DNA of 58,283 nt from Firmicutes bacterium UBA2058 (GTDB taxonomy: Bacteria > Bacillota > Clostridia > Tissierellales > Sedimentibacteraceae). The DNA is taken from contig DDAM01000071.1 of NCBI GenBank assembly GCA_002332905.1, forward strand, positions 1 through 58,283, given 5' to 3'. A program made the translations under genes and the position numbers. Shown one piece after another: positions 44,653 through 53,805 of this stretch; the stretch's first letter is position 1; each line of letters begins with the position of its first letter. The notes beneath the pieces were generated by a model. That model worked only from the letters and a program-made list of their open reading frames with translations, made no database searches and was not told where the DNA came from.

Positions 44653-44684
44653 AAAATCCCTCCTTAAATTGATTTTACTAAAAT

Positions 44685-44701
44685 ATTTACATTATGTAAA
44701 T
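44685..44701. promoter_or_regulatory. Palindrome upstream of nrdR
   Basis: ATTTACATTATGTAAAT is a perfect 8-bp inverted repeat around one base, and the half-site TTATGTAAAT recurs at 44715-44724. It lies between nrdR and the tRNA-editing gene and could be an operator. It is not an obvious NrdR box. Confidence 0.4.
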
Positions 44702-44816
44702 GATTTTATTGTTATTATGTAAATAATTCTTTTGTAAAAACCGCAATTTTTATTTATAATATAGTTATAAGTGTTAAAAGATAATTCTCATAACTTTTAT
44801 AAAGGAGCAAAAAATA

Positions 44817-46016
44817 ATGAGTTTTAAACAAAAAGCATTTCTAGATAACTCGTATCTAGATAATTATAAAACAAATGTCATCAGCTGTACTTTAAACAAT
44901 GAAAACATGTATGAAGTTATATTGGAAAAAACAATTTTTTATCCTCATTTATCAGGTGGTCAGCCTAAGGATGATGGTACTATTAGTGGAAGTGAAGTTT
45001 TAAATGTATATGAGCAAGAAGATAATATAATACATGTTTTATCTGAAGAAGTTTCTGGCGAGGTTGATTTACATATTAATTTTGAAAAAAGATTTGATCA
45101 TATGCAACAACATTCTGGTCAGCACATATTATCCTGTGCTTTTAGTAATTTATATAATGCAAAAACAATAGGCTTTCACTTAAGTGGAAATTACACTACA
45201 ATAGATTTAGATGTAGCTAATATTACAACTGATATGGCTAAGGAAGTTGAAGTGTACAGCAATAAGATTATTTATGATAATATTAGAATAGAGACAGAAA
45301 TTTTGTCTCATGATGATGCAATAAAAACTGGACTAAGAAAAAAACCAGTAGATGATGAGAGTATAAGAATAGTAAAAATTGCTGATAAAGATAATGTTGC
45401 ATGCTGTGGAACGCATGTTAATTACACCGGAGAAATCGGTATTGTAAAGATTATAAAATTTGAAAAATACAAATCTGGCACAAGAGTCGAATTTTTATGT
45501 GGAAAAAGAGCATTATTAGATTATATCAATAAAAATAATGATATCCAAACTTTGTCAAACATCTTTTCATGTCATAATTCAATTGTAGTAGATAATATAA
45601 ATAAATTTAAAAATGAAAATGGACTTCTTCTTAAGAAAGTAAGTATGTTACAAGATAAAATAAATGAGTTCGAAGCTAAAAACATGGTGTCTAAATCAAT
45701 TAATAATAATGGTATTAATTATATTGTAAATATTCTAAATGACAAAGAAATTAAAGATTTAAGATTTATAGTTTCAAAAATAATTGAAAACGATAATAAT
45801 GTTTGTGGTTTCATTATAAATAATAATGAGAGCTGTAGTATTATAATAGGTCAATCAAAAAATTTAAAAATAGATATAAAAGGAATATATAATAAATGTG
45901 CGGAAATATTAGAAGCTAAAGGAGGAGGAAACAATATAATAATTCAAGGTACCGGAAAAAATATTAATAACATAGATTTATGTCTTGAAAAACTTAAAGA
46001 ATGTTTAAATATATAA
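44817..46016 (+). CDS. Alanyl-tRNA editing protein (AlaX-L type, with DHHA1 domain)
   Basis: AlaX proteins hydrolyse mischarged tRNA-Ala. Zinc ligands are His99 and His103 in QQHSGQH and Cys196 and His200 in CCGTH. The first 230 residues are the editing fold; residues about 250-399, with NVCGFIINNNESCSIIIGQSKNLKIDI and a Gly-rich AKGGG, form a C-terminal DHHA1-type domain, a layout known from AlaX-L. The 399-residue protein begins at the ATG after AAAGGAGC. The gene ends at a terminator. Confidence 0.9.
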   Translation: MSFKQKAFLDNSYLDNYKTNVISCTLNNENMYEVILEKTIFYPHLSGGQPKDDGTISGSEVLNVYEQEDNIIHVLSEEVSGEVDLHINFEKRFDHMQQHSGQHILSCAFSNLYNAKTIGFHLSGNYTTIDLDVANITTDMAKEVEVYSNKIIYDNIRIETEILSHDDAIKTGLRKKPVDDESIRIVKIADKDNVACCGTHVNYTGEIGIVKIIKFEKYKSGTRVEFLCGKRALLDYINKNNDIQTLSNIFSCHNSIVVDNINKFKNENGLLLKKVSMLQDKINEFEAKNMVSKSINNNGINYIVNILNDKEIKDLRFIVSKIIENDNNVCGFIINNNESCSIIIGQSKNLKIDIKGIYNKCAEILEAKGGGNNIIIQGTGKNINNIDLCLEKLKECLNI

Positions 46017-46024
46017 ATAGCAAT

Positions 46025-46074
46025 AACGATGATAATTATCATAATTTTGATGAAATACATCATCGTTTTTTTGT
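46025..46074 (+). terminator. Terminator after alaX, overlapping a candidate activator site
   Basis: Arms 46025-46033 and 46059-46067 pair perfectly and are followed by seven T. The region also contains a 14-bp perfect palindrome (46029-46042) and an 18-bp palindromic site (46048-46065). Confidence 0.65.
46048..46065 (+). promoter_or_regulatory. Candidate upstream activator site for the permease promoter
   Basis: TGATGAAATACATCATCG has inverted TGATG and CATCG arms around 8 bp. It lies 81 bp before the GG of the sigma-54 promoter at 46146, a normal distance for an activator site. A nearly identical site (16 of 18 bases) lies at 49153. Confidence 0.5.
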
Positions 46075-46143
46075 TTTTTATTTTTAACAGAAAAAAGTTC
46101 GTTACAATTTAAACAATATCTTAACTGTTATAATTTTTTTTAT

Positions 46144-46160
46144 TTGGCACGCTTCTTGTA
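46144..46160 (+). promoter_or_regulatory. Sigma-54 promoter of the NCS1 permease
   Basis: TTGGCACGCTTCTTGTA: GG at 46146-46147 and GT at 46158-46159 have exactly 10 bp between them, the -24/-12 layout. GT replaces the usual GC at -12. Confidence 0.65.
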
Positions 46161-46239
46161 TTACTTAAAATTATATGGTGCTTATGTGTGACAACATTAA
46201 TATCATCTAAAAAATAATTTTATAAGGGAGTAGTAATAT

Positions 46240-47616
46240 ATGAGTAACGCAGAAAATAAGTCATCACTTACTATTGAAACAAATGATTCTGAAAATTTAA
46301 AGCCTCAGGAAAATAGGATAATGGGTAACTGGTCATATTTAATGGCTTGGATTGGTGGTTGTGTGTTTTTAGGATACTTTATGTTAGGTGCAAGCTTAGT
46401 GCCTCCAGTAGGAGATTTGAATCTTATTCAGGCAATTGTTTGTATATCAGTATCAGCTATTATAGTTTCAATTTGTTTTAACATAAATGGTCAAGCAGGT
46501 CACAAGTATGGAATACCATTTGTTATTCAAGCAAGACATGCATTTGGTATAAAAGGTTCAATGTTTACATCTGTATTGCGTGCTGTTCCAGCAATTTGTT
46601 GGTATGGAATTCAATCATGGGTGGGAGCTATGGCATTAAATACTATTGCAAGAACATTTATAGGATTTGATAATGTTTTTATAATGTTTATAGCATTTCA
46701 ATTATTACAAATGTTTTTATCATCACTTGGATTTAGTGGTATTAAATGGGTTGAAAATATTGGCTCTGTAATTATTGTAGTATCACTTGGATATATGTTA
46801 TATGTAATAATTAGTACATATGGTACTCTTATTCAAAGTAATCTTATTGATATAAAAGGTAGTTGGGGGTTATCATTCTGGGGTGGAACTACTGCCTTTT
46901 TAGGAGTTTATACAACACTTATGTTAAATATAAGTGATTATACAAGAGAGTATACAAAAAAAGGAACAAATAAAAGAATGTTATTAATACATATTATAGG
47001 AACTTTACCAACAACTTTATTTATGGGTCTTATAGGTCTTTTAGCAGCTGGTGTTACTGGTAACTGGGATCCTATAGTTTTATTTACAGAAGTTATGCCT
47101 AATCCATTTATAATGGTAATAGCATTGCTATTTGTTGCAATTGCACAAATTACAACTAATGTTATGTTAAACGTTATACCACCAGCGTATGCTATGATGG
47201 ACATGTTTAAAATATCCTATAAAAAAGGTGCTTTAATTACAGGTTTATTAGCATTTGCAACATTCCCATGGAAAATAGCAACAGCAGATTATTTTGATAA
47301 ATTTATTCAGTTTTATTCTATATTTTTAGGACCTGTATTTGCTGTAATGGTTGTAGATTATTATTTCGTAAGAAAGAAAAATTTAGATATTAATAATCTT
47401 TATGATGAAAAAGGACCATACGTAGGCGTAAACTGGGCTGGCATAATTGCAGTACTTGTAGGTTCTGCTTTTGGAGCACTTATATTAGAAATCTCATGGT
47501 ACGTAAGTTTATTACCAGCAGGAATATCATATTACTTGTTAATGAGATATTTTGGAAAGAAAAACAGTAAATTTGTTCCTGAATCATTTAAAAATTCTAA
47601 GGTTTTTAGTAAATAA
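46240..47616 (+). CDS. NCS1-family permease for nucleobase or hydantoin-like compounds
   Basis: A 458-residue membrane protein with about twelve helices and the NCS1 pattern: NWSYLMAWIGGCVFLGYFMLGASL, GQAGHKYGIPFVIQARHAFG, WYGIQSWVGAMAL and NISDYTREYT. The family imports cytosine, uracil, allantoin or hydantoins. Its genes are next to a sigma-54 activator and the amidohydrolase/dihydropyrimidinase pair, pointing to a cyclic amide substrate. The ATG follows GGGAG. Its promoter is sigma-54 type. Confidence 0.85.
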   Translation: MSNAENKSSLTIETNDSENLKPQENRIMGNWSYLMAWIGGCVFLGYFMLGASLVPPVGDLNLIQAIVCISVSAIIVSICFNINGQAGHKYGIPFVIQARHAFGIKGSMFTSVLRAVPAICWYGIQSWVGAMALNTIARTFIGFDNVFIMFIAFQLLQMFLSSLGFSGIKWVENIGSVIIVVSLGYMLYVIISTYGTLIQSNLIDIKGSWGLSFWGGTTAFLGVYTTLMLNISDYTREYTKKGTNKRMLLIHIIGTLPTTLFMGLIGLLAAGVTGNWDPIVLFTEVMPNPFIMVIALLFVAIAQITTNVMLNVIPPAYAMMDMFKISYKKGALITGLLAFATFPWKIATADYFDKFIQFYSIFLGPVFAVMVVDYYFVRKKNLDINNLYDEKGPYVGVNWAGIIAVLVGSAFGALILEISWYVSLLPAGISYYLLMRYFGKKNSKFVPESFKNSKVFSK

Positions 47617-47629
47617 ACATAAATATTTT

Positions 47630-47657
47630 AGCCGTATTTTTAATACGGCTTGTATTT
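47630..47657 (+). terminator. Terminator after the permease
   Basis: AGCCGTATT at 47630-47638 pairs perfectly with AATACGGCT at 47642-47650 around TTT, followed by TGTATTTTT. Confidence 0.8.
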
Positions 47658-47737
47658 TTGTAAACGATTGTCTAATATTGTGAATAATGTTATAATAATT
47701 AATGTTCATAAATAAAAATATTAATTTGAGGTATGTA

Positions 47738-49129
47738 ATGGATGTAAGAGAACAACTGGAATATTATAAACAAATTAATAATGAATTAGAAACAATATTT
47801 GATATGGCTTTTGATCAGATAACTGTTGCAGATGGCAATGGTGTTTTTTTAAGAATAAGTAAGTCTTGCGAAGAAAATTTTGGATGGCCAAGAGAGAAAA
47901 TTCTAGGATCAAGTGCTTATGATTTAGAAAAGCATGGAGTATTTAGCCGCTCTGCTACAGTTGCAGTATTAGAGGAAAAGCAAGAGCTTACACTTATTCA
48001 AGAAACTTTGGGAAAGAAAAAATTAATGGTAACAGGAAAACCTATGTATGATGAAAAAGGCAATATTTATCGTGTCATTAATATATCAAAAGATATTACA
48101 GAACTTGAAACTTTAAAAAACGAGTTAAATGATACTGAAGATTTACTTAAAGCCATAAGAGAACAATTAGTTAAGCAAAATTTAGAACCTAAGTCAGTAT
48201 TAATTGGAAATAGTGAAGCTATGAAACCTGTCATGAATTTTATAGATTTAGTCGCTCCTCTTAATACTACTGTATTAATTCAAGGAGAAACAGGGGTAGG
48301 TAAAAGTGTCTTTGCAAGAAGAATTCATGATTTAGGTCCAAATAAGGATGAACCATTTATCCATATAAATTGTGGTGCAATACCATCAGAATTATTAGAA
48401 TCTGAGCTTTTTGGATATGTATCTGGAGCATTTACAAGTGCTTCAAAAAAGGGAAAAGAAGGTCTTTTTACAGCTGCTAAAAATGGTACAGTATTTCTAG
48501 ATGAAATATCTGAAATGTCATTATCGTTGCAAGTTAAATTATTACATGTTTTACAAGAAAAGCATATTATGAAACTAGGGGATATTGTATCACATGAAAT
48601 TAAGGCAAAAATAATTACAGCAGCAAATAAGGATTTAAAGGATTTAGTAAAACAAGGTAAATTTAGAGAAGATTTATATTATAGATTAAGTGTCGTACCA
48701 ATTACAATTCCGCCGCTTCGTGAACGTAAAGATGATATAACTTTACTTGTAAAATACTTTACTCAAAAAATGAATGATAAGTATAATTTACATAAATGTT
48801 TTTCCAATGATGCATTAAAAAAACTTATGAATTATAACTGGCCAGGAAATGTACGAGAACTGGAAAATACAGTTGAAAGACTTATAATTATGACGCCAAA
48901 TAAAACTATTGAAGAAAACGATATCGATAAGCTTTTTTGTGCTTCTGATATAGTGGTATCTAATGATAATAACCAAAAAACGTTACCTGAAATTCTTGCA
49001 GATGTTGAGAAAAAGGTATTACTAGCCGCATTAAGGGAATATAAAACAACTAGACAAATAGGAGAAGTACTTGGAATAGATCAATCAACAGTAGTAAAAA
49101 AGCTGAAAAAGTATAATATAAAAAATTAG
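47738..49129 (+). CDS. Sigma-54-dependent activator, PAS-AAA+-HTH
   Basis: An N-terminal PAS domain (LETIFDMAFDQITVADGNGVFLRISKSCEENFGW) follows a short coiled segment. The AAA+ core has GETGVGKS (Gly183), GAFTSA (Gly230; the sigma-54 contact loop, with Ser where Gly is usual), FLDEISEMS, and an Arg-rich RLSVVPITIPPLRERKDDI. A C-terminal HTH of Fis type (KTTRQIGEVLGIDQSTVVKKLKKY) completes the layout. I chose the ATG at 47738 after GAGGT; an earlier in-frame ATG has no ribosome site. It lies between two sigma-54 promoters and is their likely activator, with PAS sensing an unknown ligand. Confidence 0.9.
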   Translation: MDVREQLEYYKQINNELETIFDMAFDQITVADGNGVFLRISKSCEENFGWPREKILGSSAYDLEKHGVFSRSATVAVLEEKQELTLIQETLGKKKLMVTGKPMYDEKGNIYRVINISKDITELETLKNELNDTEDLLKAIREQLVKQNLEPKSVLIGNSEAMKPVMNFIDLVAPLNTTVLIQGETGVGKSVFARRIHDLGPNKDEPFIHINCGAIPSELLESELFGYVSGAFTSASKKGKEGLFTAAKNGTVFLDEISEMSLSLQVKLLHVLQEKHIMKLGDIVSHEIKAKIITAANKDLKDLVKQGKFREDLYYRLSVVPITIPPLRERKDDITLLVKYFTQKMNDKYNLHKCFSNDALKKLMNYNWPGNVRELENTVERLIIMTPNKTIEENDIDKLFCASDIVVSNDNNQKTLPEILADVEKKVLLAALREYKTTRQIGEVLGIDQSTVVKKLKKYNIKN

Positions 49130-49141
49130 CTTGATGAAAAA

Positions 49142-49190
49142 AATCATAATTACGATGAAAAACATCATCGTAATTGTGATTTTTTATTTT
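49142..49190 (+). terminator. Terminator after the activator gene, overlapping a candidate activator site
   Basis: Arms 49142-49157 and 49166-49181 form a 16-bp stem with one G-T pair; a T-rich tail follows. Within it, CGATGAAAAACATCATCG (49153-49170) matches the site upstream of the permease at 16 of 18 bases. Confidence 0.65.
49153..49170 (+). promoter_or_regulatory. Candidate upstream activator site for the amidohydrolase promoter
   Basis: CGATG and CATCG arms are spaced by 8 bp, as in the permease site at 46048. It lies 75 bp before the GG of the sigma-54 promoter at 49245. Confidence 0.5.
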
Positions 49191-49242
49191 ATTTAGTTTA
49201 AGAACTATTTATTTACCAACATTATAATAGGTTATGTTTTGA

Positions 49243-49260
49243 TTGGCATAATTTTTGCTA
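49243..49260 (+). promoter_or_regulatory. Sigma-54 promoter of the amidohydrolase-dihydropyrimidinase pair
   Basis: TTGGCATAATTTTTGCTA: GG at 49245-49246 and GC at 49257-49258 with 10 bp between; a good -24/-12 match. It is 51 bp before the ATG. Confidence 0.75.
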
Positions 49261-49310
49261 GATATATTTATGTTGTCGCACATTAAATTTAACCAGAATG
49301 GAGAAAGGTA

Positions 49311-50546
49311 ATGAAAGTTAATCAATATAGAATTGAAAGCGTCATAGAGACTCTTGCTAAATTTAACGATACACCAGAAAATGGTGTAACTCGTTTTTCT
49401 TATAGCAAGAATGACCGTGCTGCTAAAGACTATCTTATGAATATTTTTAATGAATTAAGTTTAAAAATGTCTGTAGATGCAATAGGTAATATTCGTGCAC
49501 GCTATGAAGGCAAAGACCCAAGTCTTTCACCTATCCTTATTGGTTCTCATATGGACTCTGTCCGTAACGGTGGTAAATATGATGGAATTGTAGGAGTAGT
49601 TGGGGCCATAGAGGTTGTTAGAGTATTATCAGAAAATAATTATAAGCCAAAAAGATCAATTGAAATAATAATTTTTGCTGAAGAGGAAGGTTCTAACTTT
49701 GGAACTACGATGGTTGGTAGCAAGACATTGGTTGGTAAACTAGATGTATCGGACTTAAAAAAGTTAAAAAATTATCAAAACCATACATGCTATGATATGG
49801 TAAAGGGTTTTGGTCTAAATCCAGATGAAATATCAAATTATCTAATAACTAAAGATGACGCTTATGCTATGATTGAGCTTCATATTGAACAAGGTATAGT
49901 ATTAGAAAAAGAGCAAAAAAAGCTTGGAATTGTTGAAGTTATATGTGGCATGAAGACTATCAAAGTAAGTGTTGAGGGTGTATCAAATCATGCAGGTGCA
50001 ACACCTATGAATTTTAGGCAAGACCCTCTAGTAGCAGTTGCAGAATTTATAAGTAGTATAGAAAAAGCAGCAAGATATTACGTTTTACCCACTACTGTAG
50101 CTACTGTAGGTGAAATTAACTGCTCGCCTAATATGGCTAATGTTATTCCAAAATCAGTGACCTTTACTGTAGATATAAGAGATGTTGAACAAAATGGTAT
50201 TGATGAAATGATAAAATTTGTAGATAAAGAGTTAAAATATATTATTGAAAAATACAATGTAACTGCGTCCTATATTTTGATTGGTGAATCAAAATGTATA
50301 GATTTATCAAAGAAGATAACAGATGCAATTGAAAGTTCTATAACAAGTTTAAAGGTTCCATTTATGAGAATGAATAGTGGTGCCGTACACGATGCCGCAA
50401 TGTTTGCGCAGGTTACTGATGTAGGTATGATTTTTATACCAAGCCGTGATGGAAAAAGTCATAGTGCTGATGAGTATTCTAGTTATGAAGATATTGCACT
50501 TGGCTGTTTAGTACTACTAAACACTGTTATCGAATTAGCACAATAA
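49311..50546 (+). CDS. M20-family Zn-dependent amidohydrolase (N-carbamoyl-amino-acid hydrolase/allantoate type)
   Basis: A 411-residue metalloenzyme. His80 and Asp91 (GSHMDSVRNGGKYDG) and Glu125/Glu126 (AEEEGSNF) are metal or catalytic residues; the end (MIFIPSRDGKSHSADEYSSYEDI) carries the final His. The family includes HyuC, beta-ureidopropionase and allantoate amidohydrolase. Beside dihydropyrimidinase, it would hydrolyse the N-carbamoyl product. Start is the ATG after GGAGAAAGG; the next gene is 29 bp away, one operon with a sigma-54 promoter. Confidence 0.88.
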   Translation: MKVNQYRIESVIETLAKFNDTPENGVTRFSYSKNDRAAKDYLMNIFNELSLKMSVDAIGNIRARYEGKDPSLSPILIGSHMDSVRNGGKYDGIVGVVGAIEVVRVLSENNYKPKRSIEIIIFAEEEGSNFGTTMVGSKTLVGKLDVSDLKKLKNYQNHTCYDMVKGFGLNPDEISNYLITKDDAYAMIELHIEQGIVLEKEQKKLGIVEVICGMKTIKVSVEGVSNHAGATPMNFRQDPLVAVAEFISSIEKAARYYVLPTTVATVGEINCSPNMANVIPKSVTFTVDIRDVEQNGIDEMIKFVDKELKYIIEKYNVTASYILIGESKCIDLSKKITDAIESSITSLKVPFMRMNSGAVHDAAMFAQVTDVGMIFIPSRDGKSHSADEYSSYEDIALGCLVLLNTVIELAQ

Positions 50547-50574
50547 TGTAAAAAATAAATTATGAGGTGAAAAA

Positions 50575-51966
50575 ATGAGAACATTAATTAAAAATGGAAC
50601 TGTAGTAACATCAAGCAATGAATATGTAGCAGATGTATTAATTAAAGATGAAAAAATTGTTCAAATTGGCAATAATATTGATGGTACATTTGATAAAATT
50701 GTTGATGCTAAAGGCAAATATATACTTCCTGGCGGGGTAGATCAACACGTTCACTTTTCTTTTGAATTTAATGGTGCGAAGGTTAGAGGATTTGAGTCAT
50801 CAGCTTCAGCAGCAGTAGGAGGAACAACTACTGTCATAGAGTTTGTTAATCAAGTAAAGGGTAAAGGGTTAGTTGATTCTATAGAAGATTATCGAAAAGC
50901 AAACGCAGATGGTATAGCAAGTGTTGACTATTCATTCCATTCTGTTATGACTGATCCTAGACCAGAGGTCTTTGAGGAGATTCCTGAACTTGCTAAGGCT
51001 GGATATCCAACTATGAAGCTGTTTATGGCTTATAAGGGTATGTTTTTTCATGCAGATGATGATGCAATACTTAAAGCACTTATGATTGCAAAAGATGCAG
51101 GAATAACTGTTATGGTTCATGCAGAAAATGCTGATGCTATTGATGTGTTACAGAAACAATTAGTTGCTGAAGGTAAAATAGAACCTTACTCTCATGCATT
51201 ATCAAGACCACCTATAGTTGAAGCTGAAGCAACTAGACGTGCAATTTACTTAGCAGAGCTAGCAGAAGCACCTTTATATGTTGTCCATGTTAGCTGTAAA
51301 GAAGCTCTTGATGAAGTTTCAAAGGCTTTTAACTCAGGACTTCCAATAAAAGGAGAGACTTGCTCACACTATTTGGTTTTAGATGAAAGTAATCTAGCAA
51401 AACCTAATTTTGAAGGTGCAAAATATGTATGTTCTCCAGCTTTGCGTACACCAGAGCATTTTGATGCATTATGGAACGGAATTACAAGAGGTTCGCTAAA
51501 TGCAGTAAGTTCGGATCATTGCGGGTTTGATTGGAAAGAGCAAAAACACATGGGTAAAGATGATTTTAGAAATATACCAAATGGTGCCCCAGGACTTCAA
51601 AATCGTTTAGGAGTACTATGGACATATGGAGTTGAAAAAGGTAAGATTACACGTTCTCAATTAGTAGATATATATGCAACAACACCAGCTAAGAATAACG
51701 GCTTAGATTATTGCAAAGGAACAATAGAAATTGGATATGATGCTGATATAGTAATATATGATCCAAACTGTAAAAGTATAATTTCAAATAAGGATTCTTT
51801 ACATGGTGTTGATTATTGTCCATACGAAGGGATGGAGCAAATTGGCAGAGTTGAAAAGGTTTTTTTACGTGGAAATATGACAGTTGATGAAGGAAAATTT
51901 ATAGGTAAAGAAGGGCAAGGCAAGCTGATTAAAGGTAATCCGTTTGGTTTAATGTATAAACTTTAG
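50575..51966 (+). CDS. hydA: Dihydropyrimidinase / hydantoinase
   Basis: A two-metal amidohydrolase that opens cyclic amide rings. His58 and His60 (DQHVHFSF), the carbamylated Lys148 (PTMKLFMAYKG), histidines in MVHAENADAI and VVHVSCKEAL, and the Asp in SSDHCGFDW are in place. The TIM-barrel length of 463 is normal. It follows the carbamoyl-hydrolase gene, giving ring opening followed by decarbamoylation. The upstream pyrimidine dehydrogenase is not in the window, so natural substrate may be hydantoin, dihydropyrimidine or a related compound. ATG after GAGGTG. Confidence 0.9.
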   Translation: MRTLIKNGTVVTSSNEYVADVLIKDEKIVQIGNNIDGTFDKIVDAKGKYILPGGVDQHVHFSFEFNGAKVRGFESSASAAVGGTTTVIEFVNQVKGKGLVDSIEDYRKANADGIASVDYSFHSVMTDPRPEVFEEIPELAKAGYPTMKLFMAYKGMFFHADDDAILKALMIAKDAGITVMVHAENADAIDVLQKQLVAEGKIEPYSHALSRPPIVEAEATRRAIYLAELAEAPLYVVHVSCKEALDEVSKAFNSGLPIKGETCSHYLVLDESNLAKPNFEGAKYVCSPALRTPEHFDALWNGITRGSLNAVSSDHCGFDWKEQKHMGKDDFRNIPNGAPGLQNRLGVLWTYGVEKGKITRSQLVDIYATTPAKNNGLDYCKGTIEIGYDADIVIYDPNCKSIISNKDSLHGVDYCPYEGMEQIGRVEKVFLRGNMTVDEGKFIGKEGQGKLIKGNPFGLMYKL

Positions 51967-52014
51967 ACTAAGTAAATTTAATATATAGTTTTAGTGCAAG
52001 AATTATTTCAAAAG

Positions 52015-52060
52015 TGCAGGATATCCTTAAATGTTATGAAGGAAATCTTGCATTTTTTTA
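52015..52060 (+). terminator. Terminator after the dihydropyrimidinase gene
   Basis: Arms 52015-52028 and 52039-52052 pair with one mismatch and one G-T; seven T follow. Confidence 0.7.
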
Positions 52061-52171
52061 TTTTATTAAAAGTACAGAAATATTATAATGTGATAAAAAA
52101 GATACTTTTCTAATTATAATTAATTTTATTTTGAATAATTATATTTTTTACTTGCAAATTGTCAAAAGGTA

Positions 52172-52200
52172 TTGACTTTACTTTAAAAATTATATATTTT
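52172..52200 (+). promoter_or_regulatory. Candidate promoter of the mmd operon
   Basis: TTGACT at 52172-52177 with TATTTT at 52195-52200, 17-bp spacer; a TATAAT at 52200-52205 with a longer spacer is an alternative. Confidence 0.45.
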
Positions 52201-52243
52201 ATAATAGGTTAATAAAAATTTTATGTAACAGGAGGTAAATAAA

Positions 52244-53791
52244 TTGTCTAATGATAAACTTAATGAATTAATAGAAAAAAGAAAGAAAATAGAATTAGGC
52301 GGCGGAGAGAGCGCAATAGCTAAACAACACGAAAGTGGAAAATTAACAGCTAGAGAAAGAATATTAAAGTTGTTAGATGCTAATAGTTTTGTTGAAATGG
52401 ATGCATATGTTGAGCATAGATGTGTAAACTTCGGTATGGAAAAGAAAACTGCACCAGGTGAAGGTGTTGTAACAGGCTACGGTACAATTGATGGAAGATT
52501 AGTATATGTATTTGCTCAAGATTTCACTGTTATAGGTGGTTCTTTAGGAGAAATGCATGCTGCTAAAATAGTTAAAGCTCAAGAGGCTGCATTAAAAGTT
52601 GGTGCTCCTATAATAGGTATTAACGATTCAGGTGGAGCTAGAATACAAGAAGGTGTTGACGCTTTAGCTGGATACGGTAGAATATTCTACAATAATACTT
52701 TAGCTTCAGGTGTTATACCTCAAATTTCAGTGATATTAGGACCATGTGCAGGTGGAGCTGTTTATTCTCCAGCATTAACTGATTTTATTTTCATGGTTGA
52801 AAATACAAGTAAAATGTTCATAACTGGCCCACAAGTTATTGAAACTGTTACTGGTGAAAAAGTATCGGCTGAACAATTAGGTGGAGCTATGACACATAAC
52901 AGTGTAAGCGGTGTTGCTCACTTTTTAGACAGTGATGAAGATGCTTGTATAGCTAAAATTAAACATTTATTAAGCTTTTTACCACAAAACAACTTAGAAA
53001 ATGCTCCTGCATTTGATACACAAGATGATTTAAATAGAATAGATACAGCTTTAAATGAAATAATTCCTGAAAATCCAAATAAAGCATACGATATGAAACA
53101 AGTAATATTTACTTTGGCTGATAGAGGTGAATTCTTAGAATATCAACCATACTTTGCTGAAAATATCATAACAGGATTTATGAGAATAAATGGTAAGAGT
53201 GTTGGAGTTATAGCTAACCAACCAAATAAATTAGCAGGATGTTTAGATATTAATGCATCAGATAAGTCATCTAAATTTATTAGAACATGTGATGCTTTCA
53301 ATGTTCCAATATTAACATTAGTTGACGTTCCAGGTTTCTTACCAGGTACTAACCAAGAGTATGGTGGTATAATTAGACATGGCGCAAAGATGCTATATGC
53401 TTATAGTGAAGCAACTGTTCCAAAGGTAACAGTTATAACAAGAAAAGCATATGGTGGAGCATATATTGCAATGTGTTCAAGACATTTAGGAGCAGATGTT
53501 GTATTAGCATGGCCAACAGCAGAAATAGCAGTTATGGGACCAGATGGAGCAGCTAATATTATATTCAGAAAAGATATAGATTCTGCAGAAGATAAAAACG
53601 AAAAGAGAAAAGAAAAAATAGCGGAGTATAGAAACACTGTAGCAAATCCATATATTGCAGCAGCAAGAGGGTACATAGATGATGTTATTGAACCAGCTAA
53701 TACAAGACAAAGAATTATATCTGCCTTTGATATGCTAGCTGGCAAAAGAGAGCAAAAACCTTCTAAAAAACATGGAAATATTCCATTGTAG
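52244..53791 (+). CDS. mmdA: Methylmalonyl-CoA-type decarboxylase, alpha (carboxyltransferase) subunit
   Basis: A crotonase-like carboxyltransferase of 515 residues, transferring CO2 from the acyl-CoA to biotin. Motifs include DFTVIGGSLGEMHAAK, GINDSGGARIQEGVDAL, GPCAGGAVYSPALTDF and MFITGPQVIETVTGE. Length and sequence fit MmdA rather than the longer glutaconyl-CoA GcdA. Start is a TTG after AGGAGGT. It is the first of four genes (delta, biotin carrier and membrane beta follow) of a sodium-pumping decarboxylase; propionyl-CoA formation from methylmalonyl-CoA is most likely. Confidence 0.9.
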   Translation: MSNDKLNELIEKRKKIELGGGESAIAKQHESGKLTARERILKLLDANSFVEMDAYVEHRCVNFGMEKKTAPGEGVVTGYGTIDGRLVYVFAQDFTVIGGSLGEMHAAKIVKAQEAALKVGAPIIGINDSGGARIQEGVDALAGYGRIFYNNTLASGVIPQISVILGPCAGGAVYSPALTDFIFMVENTSKMFITGPQVIETVTGEKVSAEQLGGAMTHNSVSGVAHFLDSDEDACIAKIKHLLSFLPQNNLENAPAFDTQDDLNRIDTALNEIIPENPNKAYDMKQVIFTLADRGEFLEYQPYFAENIITGFMRINGKSVGVIANQPNKLAGCLDINASDKSSKFIRTCDAFNVPILTLVDVPGFLPGTNQEYGGIIRHGAKMLYAYSEATVPKVTVITRKAYGGAYIAMCSRHLGADVVLAWPTAEIAVMGPDGAANIIFRKDIDSAEDKNEKRKEKIAEYRNTVANPYIAAARGYIDDVIEPANTRQRIISAFDMLAGKREQKPSKKHGNIPL

Positions 53792-53805
53792 GATGAGGTG
53801 ATTAT

